Shown: positions 38,658 through 47,742 of the stretch, piece after piece | How positions within the stretch are numbered: position 1 is the first letter of the stretch | How the letters are laid out: each line of letters begins with the position of its first letter | DNA from: Hylemonella gracilis | Lineage (GTDB): Bacteria > Pseudomonadota > Gammaproteobacteria > Burkholderiales > Burkholderiaceae_C | Assembly (NCBI RefSeq): GCF_004328645.1 | Contig: NZ_CP031395.1 | Span: 1,141,501-1,205,500 of the forward strand | DNA length: 64,000 bases | Reading direction: 5' to 3' | Notes under the pieces: generated by a model | The model's database searches: none | Seen by the model: the letters and a program-made list of their open reading frames with translations, nothing else | Told to the model about the DNA's origin: nothing | Program-made: the position numbers and the translations under genes

Positions 38658-39101
38658 ATGCTCGCTCTACTCCAACGTGTGAAGGAAGCCCGCGTCGACG
38701 TCGCGGGTCAGACCATTGGTTCCATCCAGCAAGGCTTGCTGGTCCTGCTCTGCGCCGAGCGCGGCGACAGCGACGCCGTGGCCGACAAGCTGCTGGCCAA
38801 GATCCTCAAGCTGCGGATTTTTTCAGATGAGGCCGATAAGATGAACAAGAGCGTGGTCGATGTGGGTGGTGGGCTGCTCATCGTGAGCCAGTTCACCCTG
38901 GCCGCCGATACTTCCAGCGGCAACCGGCCCAGCTTCACCGGTGCCGCGCCGCCGGACGATGGGCGCCGGCTCTACGACTACTTCGTGGAACAGGCCCGCG
39001 CTTCACATCCCATCGTGCAGACCGGGCAGTTCGCGGCGGACATGCAGGTGCATCTGGTCAATGACGGACCGGTGACGATACCGCTGCGGACGTCCGCGTG
39101 A
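38658..39101 (+). CDS. dtd: D-aminoacyl-tRNA deacylase Dtd
   Basis: Removes D-amino acids from tRNA. The N-terminus [12 protein letters not shown], the [17 protein letters not shown] active-site motif and the C-terminal NDGPVTIPL block match DTD. Length 147 residues is normal. There is no Shine-Dalgarno sequence; TATAAA stands nine bases ahead of the ATG, so the message may be leaderless. The divergent cytochrome start is only 22 bp away, so the promoters must lie inside the opposite genes. Confidence 0.95.
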   Translation: MLALLQRVKEARVDVAGQTIGSIQQGLLVLLCAERGDSDAVADKLLAKILKLRIFSDEADKMNKSVVDVGGGLLIVSQFTLAADTSSGNRPSFTGAAPPDDGRRLYDYFVEQARASHPIVQTGQFAADMQVHLVNDGPVTIPLRTSA

Positions 39102-39150
39102 TCCGGGAAGCGGGAGAAAGAGAAAACCAGACGGACAATTCGCTGCAACG

Positions 39151-39194
39151 GACCACTTCCGGTGGTCATGGGCCTTATGCGTCATGCCGCATAA
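39151..39194. repeat. Two adjacent hairpins after dtd
   Basis: Between dtd and the following gene lie GACCAC / GTGGTC (39151-39167, loop TTCCG) and TTATGCG / CGCATAA (39175-39194, loop TCATGC). The first may terminate dtd; the second is an AT-containing palindrome 35 bp before the next start and could be an operator. Confidence 0.4.
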
Positions 39195-39229
39195 ACACGC
39201 AACGACGCATTCTTCTCAGGAGATGCCTG

Positions 39230-39658
39230 ATGTCTTTCGCCATCTATCCCGCGTTCTTTTTTACCGTGGTGGTGCTCGTCACCAACGCATACTTTTTGAT
39301 GGGCGGGCTACCGCTGCTCATTCTCAAGCACGACATACCACTTGACGCCCGATTCGTCCGCAGCTTCTTCAACGTCTATTACGGGGTGGCCTTCTGGGCT
39401 GCACTGTGTGCGTTTGCCAGTTTTGCGCTTTGGGGGCGATTTGCCTTTGCGATGGGGATAGCCATCATGGCTATCGTCGCAATCTTGCTCCGGAGGCACC
39501 TCCTGCCCGTCATGCAGCGGCTGGGTACTCAGATTGAGGCCAATGATGGCAAGGCAACGCAGCGCTTTCGTCAAGTGCACGCGATGGCGCTGCTCATCAG
39601 CTTTGTCCAATTGGTGGTGCTGGTCTGGGGCACCATCCGGCTGTCGCAGCAGGTATGA
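39230..39658 (+). CDS. Hypothetical small membrane protein
   Basis: Predicted 142-residue integral membrane protein with four hydrophobic helices, one near each quarter. AGGAG lies nine bases before the ATG at 39230; the open frame runs further upstream but lacks a ribosome site. It has a less GC-rich codon choice than its neighbours. I do not recognise the family. It stands between dtd and the convergent ybeY gene. Confidence 0.7.
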   Translation: MSFAIYPAFFFTVVVLVTNAYFLMGGLPLLILKHDIPLDARFVRSFFNVYYGVAFWAALCAFASFALWGRFAFAMGIAIMAIVAILLRRHLLPVMQRLGTQIEANDGKATQRFRQVHAMALLISFVQLVVLVWGTIRLSQQV

Positions 39659-39741
39659 CGGCAGGTGGGTGGTGGCCGAGTACGGCGTGACCCTTGATCA
39701 AGTGCAATCGCTCTGCGGGCAGGGTGTCTGCTGAGCTCAAC

Positions 39742-40233
39742 TCATTCGTACGGATTCCCGTAGCCCATCCCCTTCATCAACAAGACCTCCAAGGCCTCCA
39801 TCTCCAGCGCATCGGTTTCGTTGGTCTCATGGTCATACCCCTGCGCATGCAAGGTGCCGTGCACCAGCAGATGCGCGTAATGCTCTTCCAGTGTCTTTTT
39901 CTGCTCTTTGGCCTCTTTCGCCACCACGGGCGCGCAGAGTACGAGGTCGGCCGTGACGACAGGTGCCTTCGTGTAGTCGAAAGTCAGGACGTTGGTGGCG
40001 TAGTCCTTGTTCCGGTAGTCGCGGTTGAGGGCACGACCTTCGGTGGCACCGACGATGCGCACGGTGATTTCTGCGGGGTGCAGCAGGGCCATGCGCATCC
40101 AGCGCGTGACTCGGGCCTTGCCCAGCAGTTTCTTGTGGCTCTCCGGCACGGCGGCACCGAACTGGAGCGAAAGGTCGAGTGTGGGCAGCAGCGTTTCGAC
40201 GGGCTCAACACGAATGGGCTTTTTCGTATTCAT
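39742..40233 (-). CDS. ybeY: Endoribonuclease YbeY (rRNA maturation factor)
   Basis: Zinc-dependent RNase required for 16S rRNA 3' processing and ribosome quality control. The metal motif [11 protein letters not shown] has His125, His129 and His135, and the [12 protein letters not shown] strand ([11 protein letters not shown]) precedes it. Length 163 residues is usual. Its start overlaps the phoH stop by four bases, the conserved phoH-ybeY pairing. Confidence 0.95.
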   Translation of the reverse strand: MNTKKPIRVEPVETLLPTLDLSLQFGAAVPESHKKLLGKARVTRWMRMALLHPAEITVRIVGATEGRALNRDYRNKDYATNVLTFDYTKAPVVTADLVLCAPVVAKEAKEQKKTLEEHYAHLLVHGTLHAQGYDHETNETDALEMEALEVLLMKGMGYGNPYE

Positions 40234-41186
40234 GCGCGGTCTCCCGCACGCACGCTTTCGGTCCTGCGCTTGTCGTAGGCATCGACGATGCGCGCCACCA
40301 GCGGGTGGCGCACCACGTCGACGCTGGTGAAGCGGCAGATGGCGATGCTTTTGACGCGCTTGAGCACGCGCTCGGCGTCGATCAGGCCGCTCAACTGCGT
40401 CTTGGGCAAGTCGATCTGGCTCACGTCGCCGGTGACAACGGCGCGCGCGCCGAAGCCGATGCGGGTGAGGAACATCTTCATCTGCTCGGGCGTAGTGTTT
40501 TGCGCTTCGTCGAGGATGACGAAGGCGTTGTTCAGCGTGCGTCCGCGCATGAAGGCCAGGGGCGCGATTTCCAGCGCGTTGCGTTCGAAGGCCTTCTGCA
40601 CCTTCTCGAAACCCATCAGGTCGTAGAGCGCGTCGTAAAGCGGGCGCAGGTAGGGGTCCACCTTCTGCGTCAGGTCGCCGGGCAGGAAGCCCAGGCGCTC
40701 ACCGGCTTCCACGGCCGGGCGGGTGAGCACGATGCGCTGCACGGCGCTGCGCTCCAGTGCGTCGACGGCGGCGGCCACGGCCAGATAAGTCTTGCCGGTT
40801 CCGGCGGGGCCGATGCCGAAAGTGATGTCGTGGTTCGCGATGCTTTCCATGTACAGCGCCTGGTTGGGCGTGCGGGCGCGCAGGTCCTGTCGGCGGGTGT
40901 GCAAGACTTCGCCACCGTCGTCCAGCGCCATGTTGCTGTCGCCCGCGAGCATGAGTTGTACATGCTCAGGCTGGACGGGGCGTGCCGCCATTTCGTACAG
41001 GGCTTGCAACACTTCGAGCGCGCGCTGGGCAGGTTTCTTCGCGCCGTCGATTTTGAACTGCTCGTGCCGGTGGGCGATCTTGACCTGCAGCGCGATTTCG
41101 ATGGTGCGCAGGTGCTCGTCGGCGGGGCCACAGAGGTTGGCCAGGCGCGTGTTATTGGGCGGGGTGAAGTCGTGGCGCAGGATCAT
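40230..41186 (-). CDS. phoH: PhoH family ATPase
   Basis: P-loop ATPase with Walker [14 protein letters not shown], Walker [19 protein letters not shown] and the conserved GDVSQIDLP. It begins [20 protein letters not shown], the usual comamonad start, at 41186; an in-frame ATG at 41246 lies on top of the ruvA start and is less likely. It is translationally coupled to ybeY. Likely function: RNA helicase/ribosome-associated ATPase (PhoL type). Confidence 0.93.
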   Translation of the reverse strand: MILRHDFTPPNNTRLANLCGPADEHLRTIEIALQVKIAHRHEQFKIDGAKKPAQRALEVLQALYEMAARPVQPEHVQLMLAGDSNMALDDGGEVLHTRRQDLRARTPNQALYMESIANHDITFGIGPAGTGKTYLAVAAAVDALERSAVQRIVLTRPAVEAGERLGFLPGDLTQKVDPYLRPLYDALYDLMGFEKVQKAFERNALEIAPLAFMRGRTLNNAFVILDEAQNTTPEQMKMFLTRIGFGARAVVTGDVSQIDLPKTQLSGLIDAERVLKRVKSIAICRFTSVDVVRHPLVARIVDAYDKRRTESVRAGDRA

Positions 41187-41244
41187 GGAGGGCAGGGGTG
41201 GATAATTTCCGGTCGGTTCAAACACAGTGAATGATAGGTCCCCC

Positions 41245-41828
41245 ATGATTGGCAGGCTTTCTGGCGCGCTCATCGCGAAAAATCCCCCGAGGTCCTGGTG
41301 GACTGCCACGGCGTGGGTTACGAAGTGCAGGTGTCCATGAACACCTTCTATCACCTGCCCGCGCTGGGCCAGCCCGTGACGCTGCTCACGCACTTCGTGG
41401 TGCGCGAGGATGCGCAACTGCTCTACGGCTTTGGCGAAGAGGCCGAGCGTTCGGCCTTTCGCGAACTGATCAAAGTCAGCGGCGTGGGGCCGCGCACGGC
41501 ATTGGCCGTGCTCTCGGGCATGAGCGTGGCCGAACTGGCCCAGGCCGTGACCCAGCAGGAAATGGGTCGCCTGATCAAGGCGCCGGGCGTGGGCAAGAAG
41601 ACGGCGGAGCGCCTGCTGCTTGAGCTCAAGGGCAAGTTGGGCGCCGACATCGGCGTGGCGGGTCCGGGGGCGATGGCAGCGACGCATGACGCGCAGGCCG
41701 ATATTCAGCAGGCGCTGCTGGCCCTGGGCTACAGCGACAAGGAGGCGACCGCCGCGCTCAAGGCCCTGCCCAAGGATGTGGACGTGAGTGATGGCATCCG
41801 CCTTGCACTGAAGTCACTCGCCAAATGA
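41245..41828 (+). CDS. ruvA: Holliday junction helicase subunit RuvA (apparent one-base frameshift near 5' end)
   Basis: DNA-binding tetramer subunit that loads RuvB at Holliday junctions. The canonical start [15 protein letters not shown] is present from ATG 41245, but the reading frame breaks at a run of five C residues (41284-41288). The homologous continuation [14 protein letters not shown] is found only in the +1-shifted frame, which then runs to the stop at 41828 through the HhH motifs [16 protein letters not shown] and [17 protein letters not shown] and the C-terminal RuvB-binding domain. One extra C would restore a full protein of about 194 residues. Either a homopolymer sequencing error or a real null or phase-variable allele. 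A GTG at 41298 could start a truncated form. Confidence 0.85.
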
Positions 41829-41856
41829 CCACAGGCCCTGCGTGCAGGGCCTGTGG
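41829..41856. terminator. Hairpin terminator after ruvA
   Basis: A perfect 12-bp stem CCACAGGCCCTG / CAGGGCCTGTGG with a CGTG loop begins right after the ruvA stop, then only TTC. It separates ruvA from the convergent carbonic anhydrase gene and can act on both strands. Confidence 0.7.
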
Positions 41857-41914
41857 TTCAGGTGTGCGCGGGGCAGGCCAGATCTCTGGCCAACCCGGCG
41901 GGGACGTCGTGGGC

Positions 41915-43168
41915 TCAATGCGCCGGCATGGCGCCCGTGAGCGTGATGGCGTCGCGGATGGTGCGGCTGTTGCGCGGCTGCAGCGGACGCGCCGTGTTGC
42001 TGTAGAGCTGGGTGTACATGTAGAGCTGCTCGGGGCTGATCTGCACCGGCTGCTTGAGCACCAGCCAGAGCACGCCCTCGGTGCAAGGCGGCGTGGTCAG
42101 AGAACCGAAGTACGAGTAATAGCGCTGGTCCTTCGGCAGGATGTCGTAGACGTTCACCAAGTCGGGCGGCATGCGCACGCTGTCGCTCGGGCCCAGGGGC
42201 ATGTGGGTCCAGACTTTCTCGATCAGCGCGTTGGGTTCGCCGGTTTCGAACAGCACCGTCACCACGGCGAGCTGACCCATGTCGTTCTTGTGCACGAAGT
42301 GCGCACCCAGGGGGAAGCGCTGACCATTGATGGTCTCCTCGGCCGGGGCATGGAAGTGGAACTGCAGCAGCCGGTATTTGGTGTTGCGCACCGTCAGCAC
42401 GTTGTCCGTGTTGTAGACCTTGACCTCGATGCTGTGGCCGGTATCGGTGATCGTGCCCTTGCTGGGCTTGTAACTGAATTCCAGCGGTTCGGCCGGGCCC
42501 TTGAGGGTGTCGTCGTCCATGATGGCGATGGGCGACTGTATCTTGCCCTTGCCGCACATGGCGTACTCAGGCTTGAGCTTGTGCCAGTTCTGCGGGCCGC
42601 CCGGACCCTCGTAGCTCCAGTGCTCGGGCAGTTCGGGCTCCGCGTGCTTGGGTGGTGCCTTGGGCGTGGGCAGGGCTTTGGCGCGGATCACGATACCCGG
42701 GGCGTTGCGCGGGTTCGACGCCTGCGCCAGGCGGGCCTTGCCTTCCATCTCAGCCTTGCGCGTCTGCGCGCTGGTGGTCGGCTTGCCGCCGGGGTTCTTC
42801 GGCGGCTGCGTGCCGGGCGCCATGCCACCGCTGGTGCTGTTCTTGTCGATGATGATGTTGAGCTGCTTGCCCGTGGCATCGCCACCGTTCATCGCGTCCT
42901 TGATCTGGTTGGCGATGGTGCTGCTGCCACCTTCCACGCGCACCGGGGCTGATTCGGTCGCCGGCTGGCGCACGGGCTTGGTCGCGACGTCGGCCTGTGG
43001 CGCGACGGGATGCGTGACCGGTCCGGTGGCATTCTGTCCCGTGGGCGAGTGCTCCTGGGCATGGCCCGATGAGGTGGCCAGGGCGGCGGCAATCACGGCC
43101 AGGGCGGCAGCGCCGGTGAACAGGGCGTGCAGCGGCTGGCGCAAGAACGGTGCGGTGCGTGTTTTCAT
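41915..43168 (-). CDS. Periplasmic alpha-carbonic anhydrase with long N-terminal extension
   Basis: Zinc enzyme hydrating CO2. The catalytic domain (about residues 180-417) has the histidine ligands in LLQFHFHAPAEE and GAHFVHKND, and the substrate-pocket motif SLTTPPCTEG, all typical of alpha-CA. The first 38 residues look like a signal peptide (VIAAALATSSGHAQ). A Pro/Ala/Thr-rich segment of about 140 residues, with no recognised domain, lies between signal and enzyme; ordinary bacterial alpha-CAs are near 250 residues. Acts in the periplasm, probably for inorganic carbon or pH handling. Confidence 0.92.
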   Translation of the reverse strand: MKTRTAPFLRQPLHALFTGAAALAVIAAALATSSGHAQEHSPTGQNATGPVTHPVAPQADVATKPVRQPATESAPVRVEGGSSTIANQIKDAMNGGDATGKQLNIIIDKNSTSGGMAPGTQPPKNPGGKPTTSAQTRKAEMEGKARLAQASNPRNAPGIVIRAKALPTPKAPPKHAEPELPEHWSYEGPGGPQNWHKLKPEYAMCGKGKIQSPIAIMDDDTLKGPAEPLEFSYKPSKGTITDTGHSIEVKVYNTDNVLTVRNTKYRLLQFHFHAPAEETINGQRFPLGAHFVHKNDMGQLAVVTVLFETGEPNALIEKVWTHMPLGPSDSVRMPPDLVNVYDILPKDQRYYSYFGSLTTPPCTEGVLWLVLKQPVQISPEQLYMYTQLYSNTARPLQPRNSRTIRDAITLTGAMPAH

Positions 43169-43372
43169 GGTTTTCTTGATCCCGATTTCCCGTGATTCCC
43201 GTGGTCTGGTCCGGATTCTCGGCTGAATTGCGAAATCCTATATGACTCGTCATCCTATCGGCAAGCCGGGGAAGGTACTTGAGCGCTATATTTTCCGCTG
43301 CCCGCGCGTCTGCGGGGCATTCCGGGTGCTTTCCGGCCGATCGACAGGCCGTCCGCGGGGCTCGGGACCGGC

Positions 43373-44059
43373 TCAGGCCGGGAAGCCTTGCTGCCAGCCC
43401 GTCAGCAAGTCCTGCGAGCTCATCACGAGTCCCAAGTGCAAGGACACCATGGACAGCGCCGCCGACTCCAGATGGTTGTCGGTTCCGCGCACCAGATCGC
43501 GCAGCACGATCACGCGGTAGTTGAGGTTGTTGGCGTCGAAGGCGCTGTTGAGCACGCAGCAGTCGGTGAAGCCGCCGTCGAACACCACGGTGCTAATGCG
43601 CTGGTTGCGCAGTAGAAAATCCAGATCGGTCGGGTAGAAAGCCGACAGCCGACGCTTGTTCTCGACCCGCAGGTCCTGGGGCAGCACCTCGGTCACCCAT
43701 TCGGTCCAGGGGCTGCCCTCGATGGCATGGGCGGCGGCGTTGGGGATCGGTCCGACATGCAGCGGGAAGGTGCGCCGCCACGCGGCCGGGATGCCTGCCA
43801 GGTCGTCCGCGCCACCGGCGCGCAGCACCGACTTGACGTGCACGATGGGCACGCCCAGCGCCCGTGCCTGGCGGTGAAAGGCGTCGATGGGCGCGACCAC
43901 GTCGCGCGCACGCGGCGCGGGGCAGGGACAATCGGGGCTGTCTTCCAGGTGGCCCCGGTGCATGTCAATGGACAGCACCGCCGTGCTGGCCGGGTCCAGG
44001 TAGTCGAGGAAATCGGCGGCCGGCACCTCGCGTGCTTGCTCGTAGACCCAGACCTTCAT
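43373..44059 (-). CDS. Isochorismatase-fold cysteine hydrolase
   Basis: Cysteine hydrolase of the isochorismatase/nicotinamidase superfamily. The catalytic triad candidates are Asp in LSIDMHRGH, Lys in VENKRRLSAF, and Cys in GGFTDCCVLN. It starts with four-base overlap to the upstream permease gene, so it belongs to the seven-gene operon with the BMP importer. The rut operon has its own RutB of this fold 12 kb away, and the present protein is distinct from it. It may hydrolyse an amide product of the imported compound; the substrate is unknown. Confidence 0.85.
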   Translation of the reverse strand: MKVWVYEQAREVPAADFLDYLDPASTAVLSIDMHRGHLEDSPDCPCPAPRARDVVAPIDAFHRQARALGVPIVHVKSVLRAGGADDLAGIPAAWRRTFPLHVGPIPNAAAHAIEGSPWTEWVTEVLPQDLRVENKRRLSAFYPTDLDFLLRNQRISTVVFDGGFTDCCVLNSAFDANNLNYRVIVLRDLVRGTDNHLESAALSMVSLHLGLVMSSQDLLTGWQQGFPA

Positions 44060-44985
44060 CGGCGTTCCTCCCTCACGTATGGCTCACCCAGGGCGCCGGG
44101 TTGGGCGTGCACGCCCACGCGCCGGCCCAGGGCGACCCAGATCATCACGCCCAGGGTGATGGCGTACGGCGTCATCAGCACGAAATACTGCGGCAGCTGG
44201 ACGCCAGCCGCCGCAAGTTGTGGAATCAGCGCCTCCACGCAGCCGAACAGCACTGCGCCGGCCAGGGCCTTCCAAGGCGACCAGCGCGCGAAGATGACCA
44301 GTCCCACCGCGATCCAGCCGCGCCCGCCGGTCATGCCGGCGATCCAAAGCTTGGTCGACAGCAGCGAGATGTAGGCCCCGGCCAAGCCCACCAAGGCGGC
44401 GCCCGCGAGCACTGCGACAAAGCGGTAGGCGCTGACAGGGATGCCGGCTGCGTCGGCGGCCTGCGGGTTCTCACCCACCGCGCGCCACTTCAGGCCCGTG
44501 CCGCTGTGCTGGAGGAACCACGCCACGGCGAGGAAGATGAAAGGTGTCAGCAAGGCCACCGGGTTTTGCACGAACAGGCCACCGATCAGAGGCAGCTCGG
44601 ACAGGGGCCACAGCGCCACCGGGCCCTGCGCGGTGACCGGCACGCTGGTCCAGCCCAGCAACGTGCCGAGCAGGCTGGACAGACCCTGGCAGAAGAACAC
44701 CAGCACCAGGCCCGCGATCACCTGGTGGACGCGCAGCCACACCACCATCGCGGCAAACAGCACTGACACCAGGCTGGCCGCCAGCATGCTCAGGGTCAGG
44801 GACACCAGGGTGGAACCCAAGGTGAGTTGCATGCCGATGGCCACCAGCGCGCCCATCAACATCAGGCCTTCCGCGCCCAGCGACAGTACCCCCGCCCGCT
44901 CGGTGAGGATCAGGCCCAGCGCGGCCAGCGCGTAGGGCACGGCGAAGTCCGGGATGCTGGCGATCCAGTGACCAATCAATTCCAT
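44056..44985 (-). CDS. ABC transporter permease (BMP/nucleoside-type, second subunit)
   Basis: Branched-chain/ribose-type permease of the BPD_transp_2 family, 309 residues with about nine helices. The N-terminal block ALGLILTERAGVLSLGAEGLMLMGA is characteristic of the second permease (NupQ/YufQ type) of nucleoside BMP systems. A TGGRGWIAVGLVIFARWSPWKA segment follows. It lies 7 bp after the other permease. Works with the other permease, ATPase and binding protein. Confidence 0.9.
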   Translation of the reverse strand: MELIGHWIASIPDFAVPYALAALGLILTERAGVLSLGAEGLMLMGALVAIGMQLTLGSTLVSLTLSMLAASLVSVLFAAMVVWLRVHQVIAGLVLVFFCQGLSSLLGTLLGWTSVPVTAQGPVALWPLSELPLIGGLFVQNPVALLTPFIFLAVAWFLQHSGTGLKWRAVGENPQAADAAGIPVSAYRFVAVLAGAALVGLAGAYISLLSTKLWIAGMTGGRGWIAVGLVIFARWSPWKALAGAVLFGCVEALIPQLAAAGVQLPQYFVLMTPYAITLGVMIWVALGRRVGVHAQPGALGEPYVREERR

Positions 44986-44992
44986 GGGGTCC

Positions 44993-46126
44993 TCAGGCGG
45001 GCGACACGCGACGCAGGCGGTAGCGAATGAAGAAATCGGACGAGGCCACGCAGACCACGATGATGGCCTGGATCAGCTGCACCATCGAGAACGGGACCTG
45101 GTAGAAGACCTGCAGGCTGCGGCCTGCCACGAAGAGCGTGGCGATCAGCAAGGCGACGGCCGTGGCCGCGATGGGATGGTTGCGCGCGAGGAAGGCGATC
45201 AGGATGCCCGAGAAACCGTAGCCATGGTGGAAGGCCTGGGTCAGGCGCCCTTCCTGGCCGGCAGCCACCAGAAAGCCGGCCACACCCGCCAGCGCGCCCG
45301 AGACCAGCACTGCCAGCAGCATCATGCGGTTCGCTGGCACGCCCGTGGCGTGGGCCACGTCCGGATTGGCGTCGACGAAGCGCAGGTAGAGCCCCGCGCG
45401 GCTGAGCTTGACCAGCCACCAGGCCAGCAGCATGGCGATCAGTGCCAGCGTGATGGCCGCACCCGAGGCGCCAAGAAACTCGGGCAGGCGTTCGAAGCCA
45501 CGGAACTGGGGTGAGTGAGGGAAGGCACTCTGCGGGTCCTTCCAGGCGCCGTACAGCAGATGCAGCAGAAAATTGCCCGCGATGTAGTTCAGCATCAGCG
45601 TGGCGATGATCTCGTTGACGCCCAGGTGCAGCTTGAGCAGTGCAGGGCCCAGCGCCCACAGCAGGCCGCAGGCCGCAGCCACGCAGAGCATGAAGGTCAG
45701 GCGCAGCGCGGGCGGGCCGATCTCGAAGATGGACATTGCCGTCGCGCCGATGGCACCCCAGACCATCTGGCCTTCCAGGCCGAGGTTCCAGAAGCGGGCA
45801 CGGAAGGCGATGGCGGCGGCCAGCCCGACCATGATCATGGGCGAAGCCTGGAACAGCACCGCCTGCAGGCTTTGCGCGTCGAAGATGGTGGCGATCACGA
45901 ATTCCTGGAACAGCTCACCGGCCGGCACGCCGGCGGCAACCAGGATGGCGCCCGAGACAAGCAGTCCGGCCACCACGGCCAGGAGCAGTACCAGTACCTG
46001 CCGGTGCCAAGGCATGTGCTGACGGACTTCCAGGGTGTAGCGCCGACTGAGCCAGGGCTCATGGTGGCGCGTGACCGTGGAAGCGGTGCCGGAGGCCCCA
46101 TCCGTCGTGGCGACGAGTTCAGTCAT
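44993..46126 (-). CDS. ABC transporter permease (BMP/nucleoside-type, first subunit)
   Basis: Permease of the same family, 377 residues with about ten helices. The conserved stretch AAAIAFRARFWNLGLEGQMVWGAIGAT is the first-permease (NupP/YufP type) signature, and GVNEIIATLMLNYIAGNFLL follows. Its start overlaps the ATPase stop by eight bases. The N-terminal 20 residues are polar. Together with the second permease it forms the membrane channel. Confidence 0.9.
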   Translation of the reverse strand: MTELVATTDGASGTASTVTRHHEPWLSRRYTLEVRQHMPWHRQVLVLLLAVVAGLLVSGAILVAAGVPAGELFQEFVIATIFDAQSLQAVLFQASPMIMVGLAAAIAFRARFWNLGLEGQMVWGAIGATAMSIFEIGPPALRLTFMLCVAAACGLLWALGPALLKLHLGVNEIIATLMLNYIAGNFLLHLLYGAWKDPQSAFPHSPQFRGFERLPEFLGASGAAITLALIAMLLAWWLVKLSRAGLYLRFVDANPDVAHATGVPANRMMLLAVLVSGALAGVAGFLVAAGQEGRLTQAFHHGYGFSGILIAFLARNHPIAATAVALLIATLFVAGRSLQVFYQVPFSMVQLIQAIIVVCVASSDFFIRYRLRRVSPA

Positions 46127-47648
46127 GGTGGGTCATGGCTTGGCCGATCGCCTGGCGATCCGCCGGTTGTTCGAATTCGGTGACGATGCGCCCGCCAGCC
46201 ATCACGCCCACGCGGTCGGCCAGTTGGAGCACCTCGTCCAGGTCCTCGCTGATCAGCAGCACGGCAGCGCCGGTGTCGCGGGCCGCGCGCAGCCGCGCAT
46301 GCACCTCGGCGCTGGCGCGCACGTCCAGACCACGGCTGGGGCTGTGCGCCAGCACCAGGCGGGGCTGCTTGCTGAATTCGCGCGCGATCACCAGTTTTTG
46401 CGCGTTGCCACCCGACAGCAGCGCGGCCTTTTGCGCCGGCGACCGCACGCCCTGCACGTCGAAGGCCGCCACGGCCGCGCGTGCGTCGGCGTCGAGCCTG
46501 CGCCGGCGCAGCCAGGCCCAGCCGCCGTAACGGCCGTCGCGCACCTGGCCGATGCCGAAGTTCTCGGCGATGGAGAGGCTGCCCGCCAGGGCCAGGCGGT
46601 AGCGGTCGGCCGGGATGACGGCCATGCGCAGGGCATGGCGTTGCGTGGGTGACAGGGCCTTGAGGTTCCAGTTCTGCAGGTGGATCTCGCCTTCGGTCGC
46701 ACCCGGCAGCCCCATCAGCGCGCCGGCCAGTTCGCTCTGGCCGTTGCCACCGACACCGGCGATGCCGTAGATCTCGCCCGCACGCACCGTGAGCGTGACG
46801 CCATTCAGGGCTCGTCTTCCCTGCGACTGCGCGCCCCGCAGGTCGCGAATCGTCAGCAAGGGCTCACCCGGGGCCTGAGGTGAGCGGTCTGTTCGAACCG
46901 CCCCCGCGTCCACGCCCGGACCCACGGTCAATCGCACCAGGTCGGAGACCGAGGTTTCAGCGGGATGCAGCGTGGCCACGGTACGCCCGCCGCGCATCAC
47001 GGTGACGCGGTCGGCGTAGGTCTTGACATCGGCCATCCGGTGCGTGACCAGGGCCACGGCCGCGCCGGCCCGCGCGAGGGTGCGCACGGTGTCCAGCAGA
47101 CGCGCGGCCTCCTCGTCCGTCAGCACCGCCGTTGGTTCGTCCAGGATCAGGATGCGGGCGCCGGCCAGCAGCACCTTGAGGATCTCGACACGTTGCTGCT
47201 CGGCGATGGACAGGCGATCTATGCGCGCCTTGGGGTCGATGGCGAAGCCCAATGCTTCGGCCTGCGCGCGCACGCGGGTCTCGACCGTCGCCAGCCGCTG
47301 GCGATGGCTGGTGACGGATTCGAATTCAGATTCGGGCAGACCGAGCAGGATGTTTTCGGCCACCGTGAACGGTCGCACCAGCTTGAAGTGCTGGTGGACC
47401 ATGCCGATGCGCTGCCGGGCCGCGTCGCGCGGGCCTTGCAGGCGCACCGGATTGTCATCCACCAGCAACTCGCCGGCCTCGGGCTTGTAGAGACCGGCGG
47501 CGATGTTCATCAGGGAGGACTTGCCCGCCCCGTTCTCACCCAACAGGGCATGAACCTCGCCCCAAGACAGTTCGAAGTGGGCCGCGTCGAGGGCGAGGAA
47601 TCCGTCGAAGGTCTTGCGTATGCCCCGCAGGGTCAGCGCGTTGGTCAT
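46119..47648 (-). CDS. ABC transporter ATP-binding protein (double cassette, BMP/nucleoside type)
   Basis: Tandem ATPase of 509 residues, as in NupO/YufO and sugar importers. First cassette: Walker A GENGAGKSSLMNI, signature LSIAEQQRVEILKVL, Walker B ILILDEPTAVLT. Second cassette: GVGGNGQSELAGAL (degenerate Walker A, normal for the family), LSGGNAQKLVIARE and LVLAHSPSRGLD. It is downstream of the binding protein across a 94-bp gap that holds a repeat element. Confidence 0.92.
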   Translation of the reverse strand: MTNALTLRGIRKTFDGFLALDAAHFELSWGEVHALLGENGAGKSSLMNIAAGLYKPEAGELLVDDNPVRLQGPRDAARQRIGMVHQHFKLVRPFTVAENILLGLPESEFESVTSHRQRLATVETRVRAQAEALGFAIDPKARIDRLSIAEQQRVEILKVLLAGARILILDEPTAVLTDEEAARLLDTVRTLARAGAAVALVTHRMADVKTYADRVTVMRGGRTVATLHPAETSVSDLVRLTVGPGVDAGAVRTDRSPQAPGEPLLTIRDLRGAQSQGRRALNGVTLTVRAGEIYGIAGVGGNGQSELAGALMGLPGATEGEIHLQNWNLKALSPTQRHALRMAVIPADRYRLALAGSLSIAENFGIGQVRDGRYGGWAWLRRRRLDADARAAVAAFDVQGVRSPAQKAALLSGGNAQKLVIAREFSKQPRLVLAHSPSRGLDVRASAEVHARLRAARDTGAAVLLISEDLDEVLQLADRVGVMAGGRIVTEFEQPADRQAIGQAMTHHD

Positions 47649-47659
47649 GAGGCCCCCAC

Positions 47660-47733
47660 GCTCCCCACTGCGTGTGGTTCGCTGCCCCCCGAGGGGGCGC
47701 GAGCTTGCTTGGGGCGGCCCGGCGCGGCGCTCA
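47660..47733. repeat. GC-rich intergenic repeat of the comamonad type
   Basis: The gap between the binding-protein and ATPase genes contains CCCCCCGAGGGGGC, a short-loop hairpin, followed by GGGGCGGCCCGGCGCGGC. This pattern recurs between genes in Comamonadaceae genomes (my recollection, not a search result). It may tune mRNA stability so that the binding protein is made in excess. Only one copy is seen in the window. Confidence 0.5.
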
Positions 47734-47742
47734 TGCTCCCTC

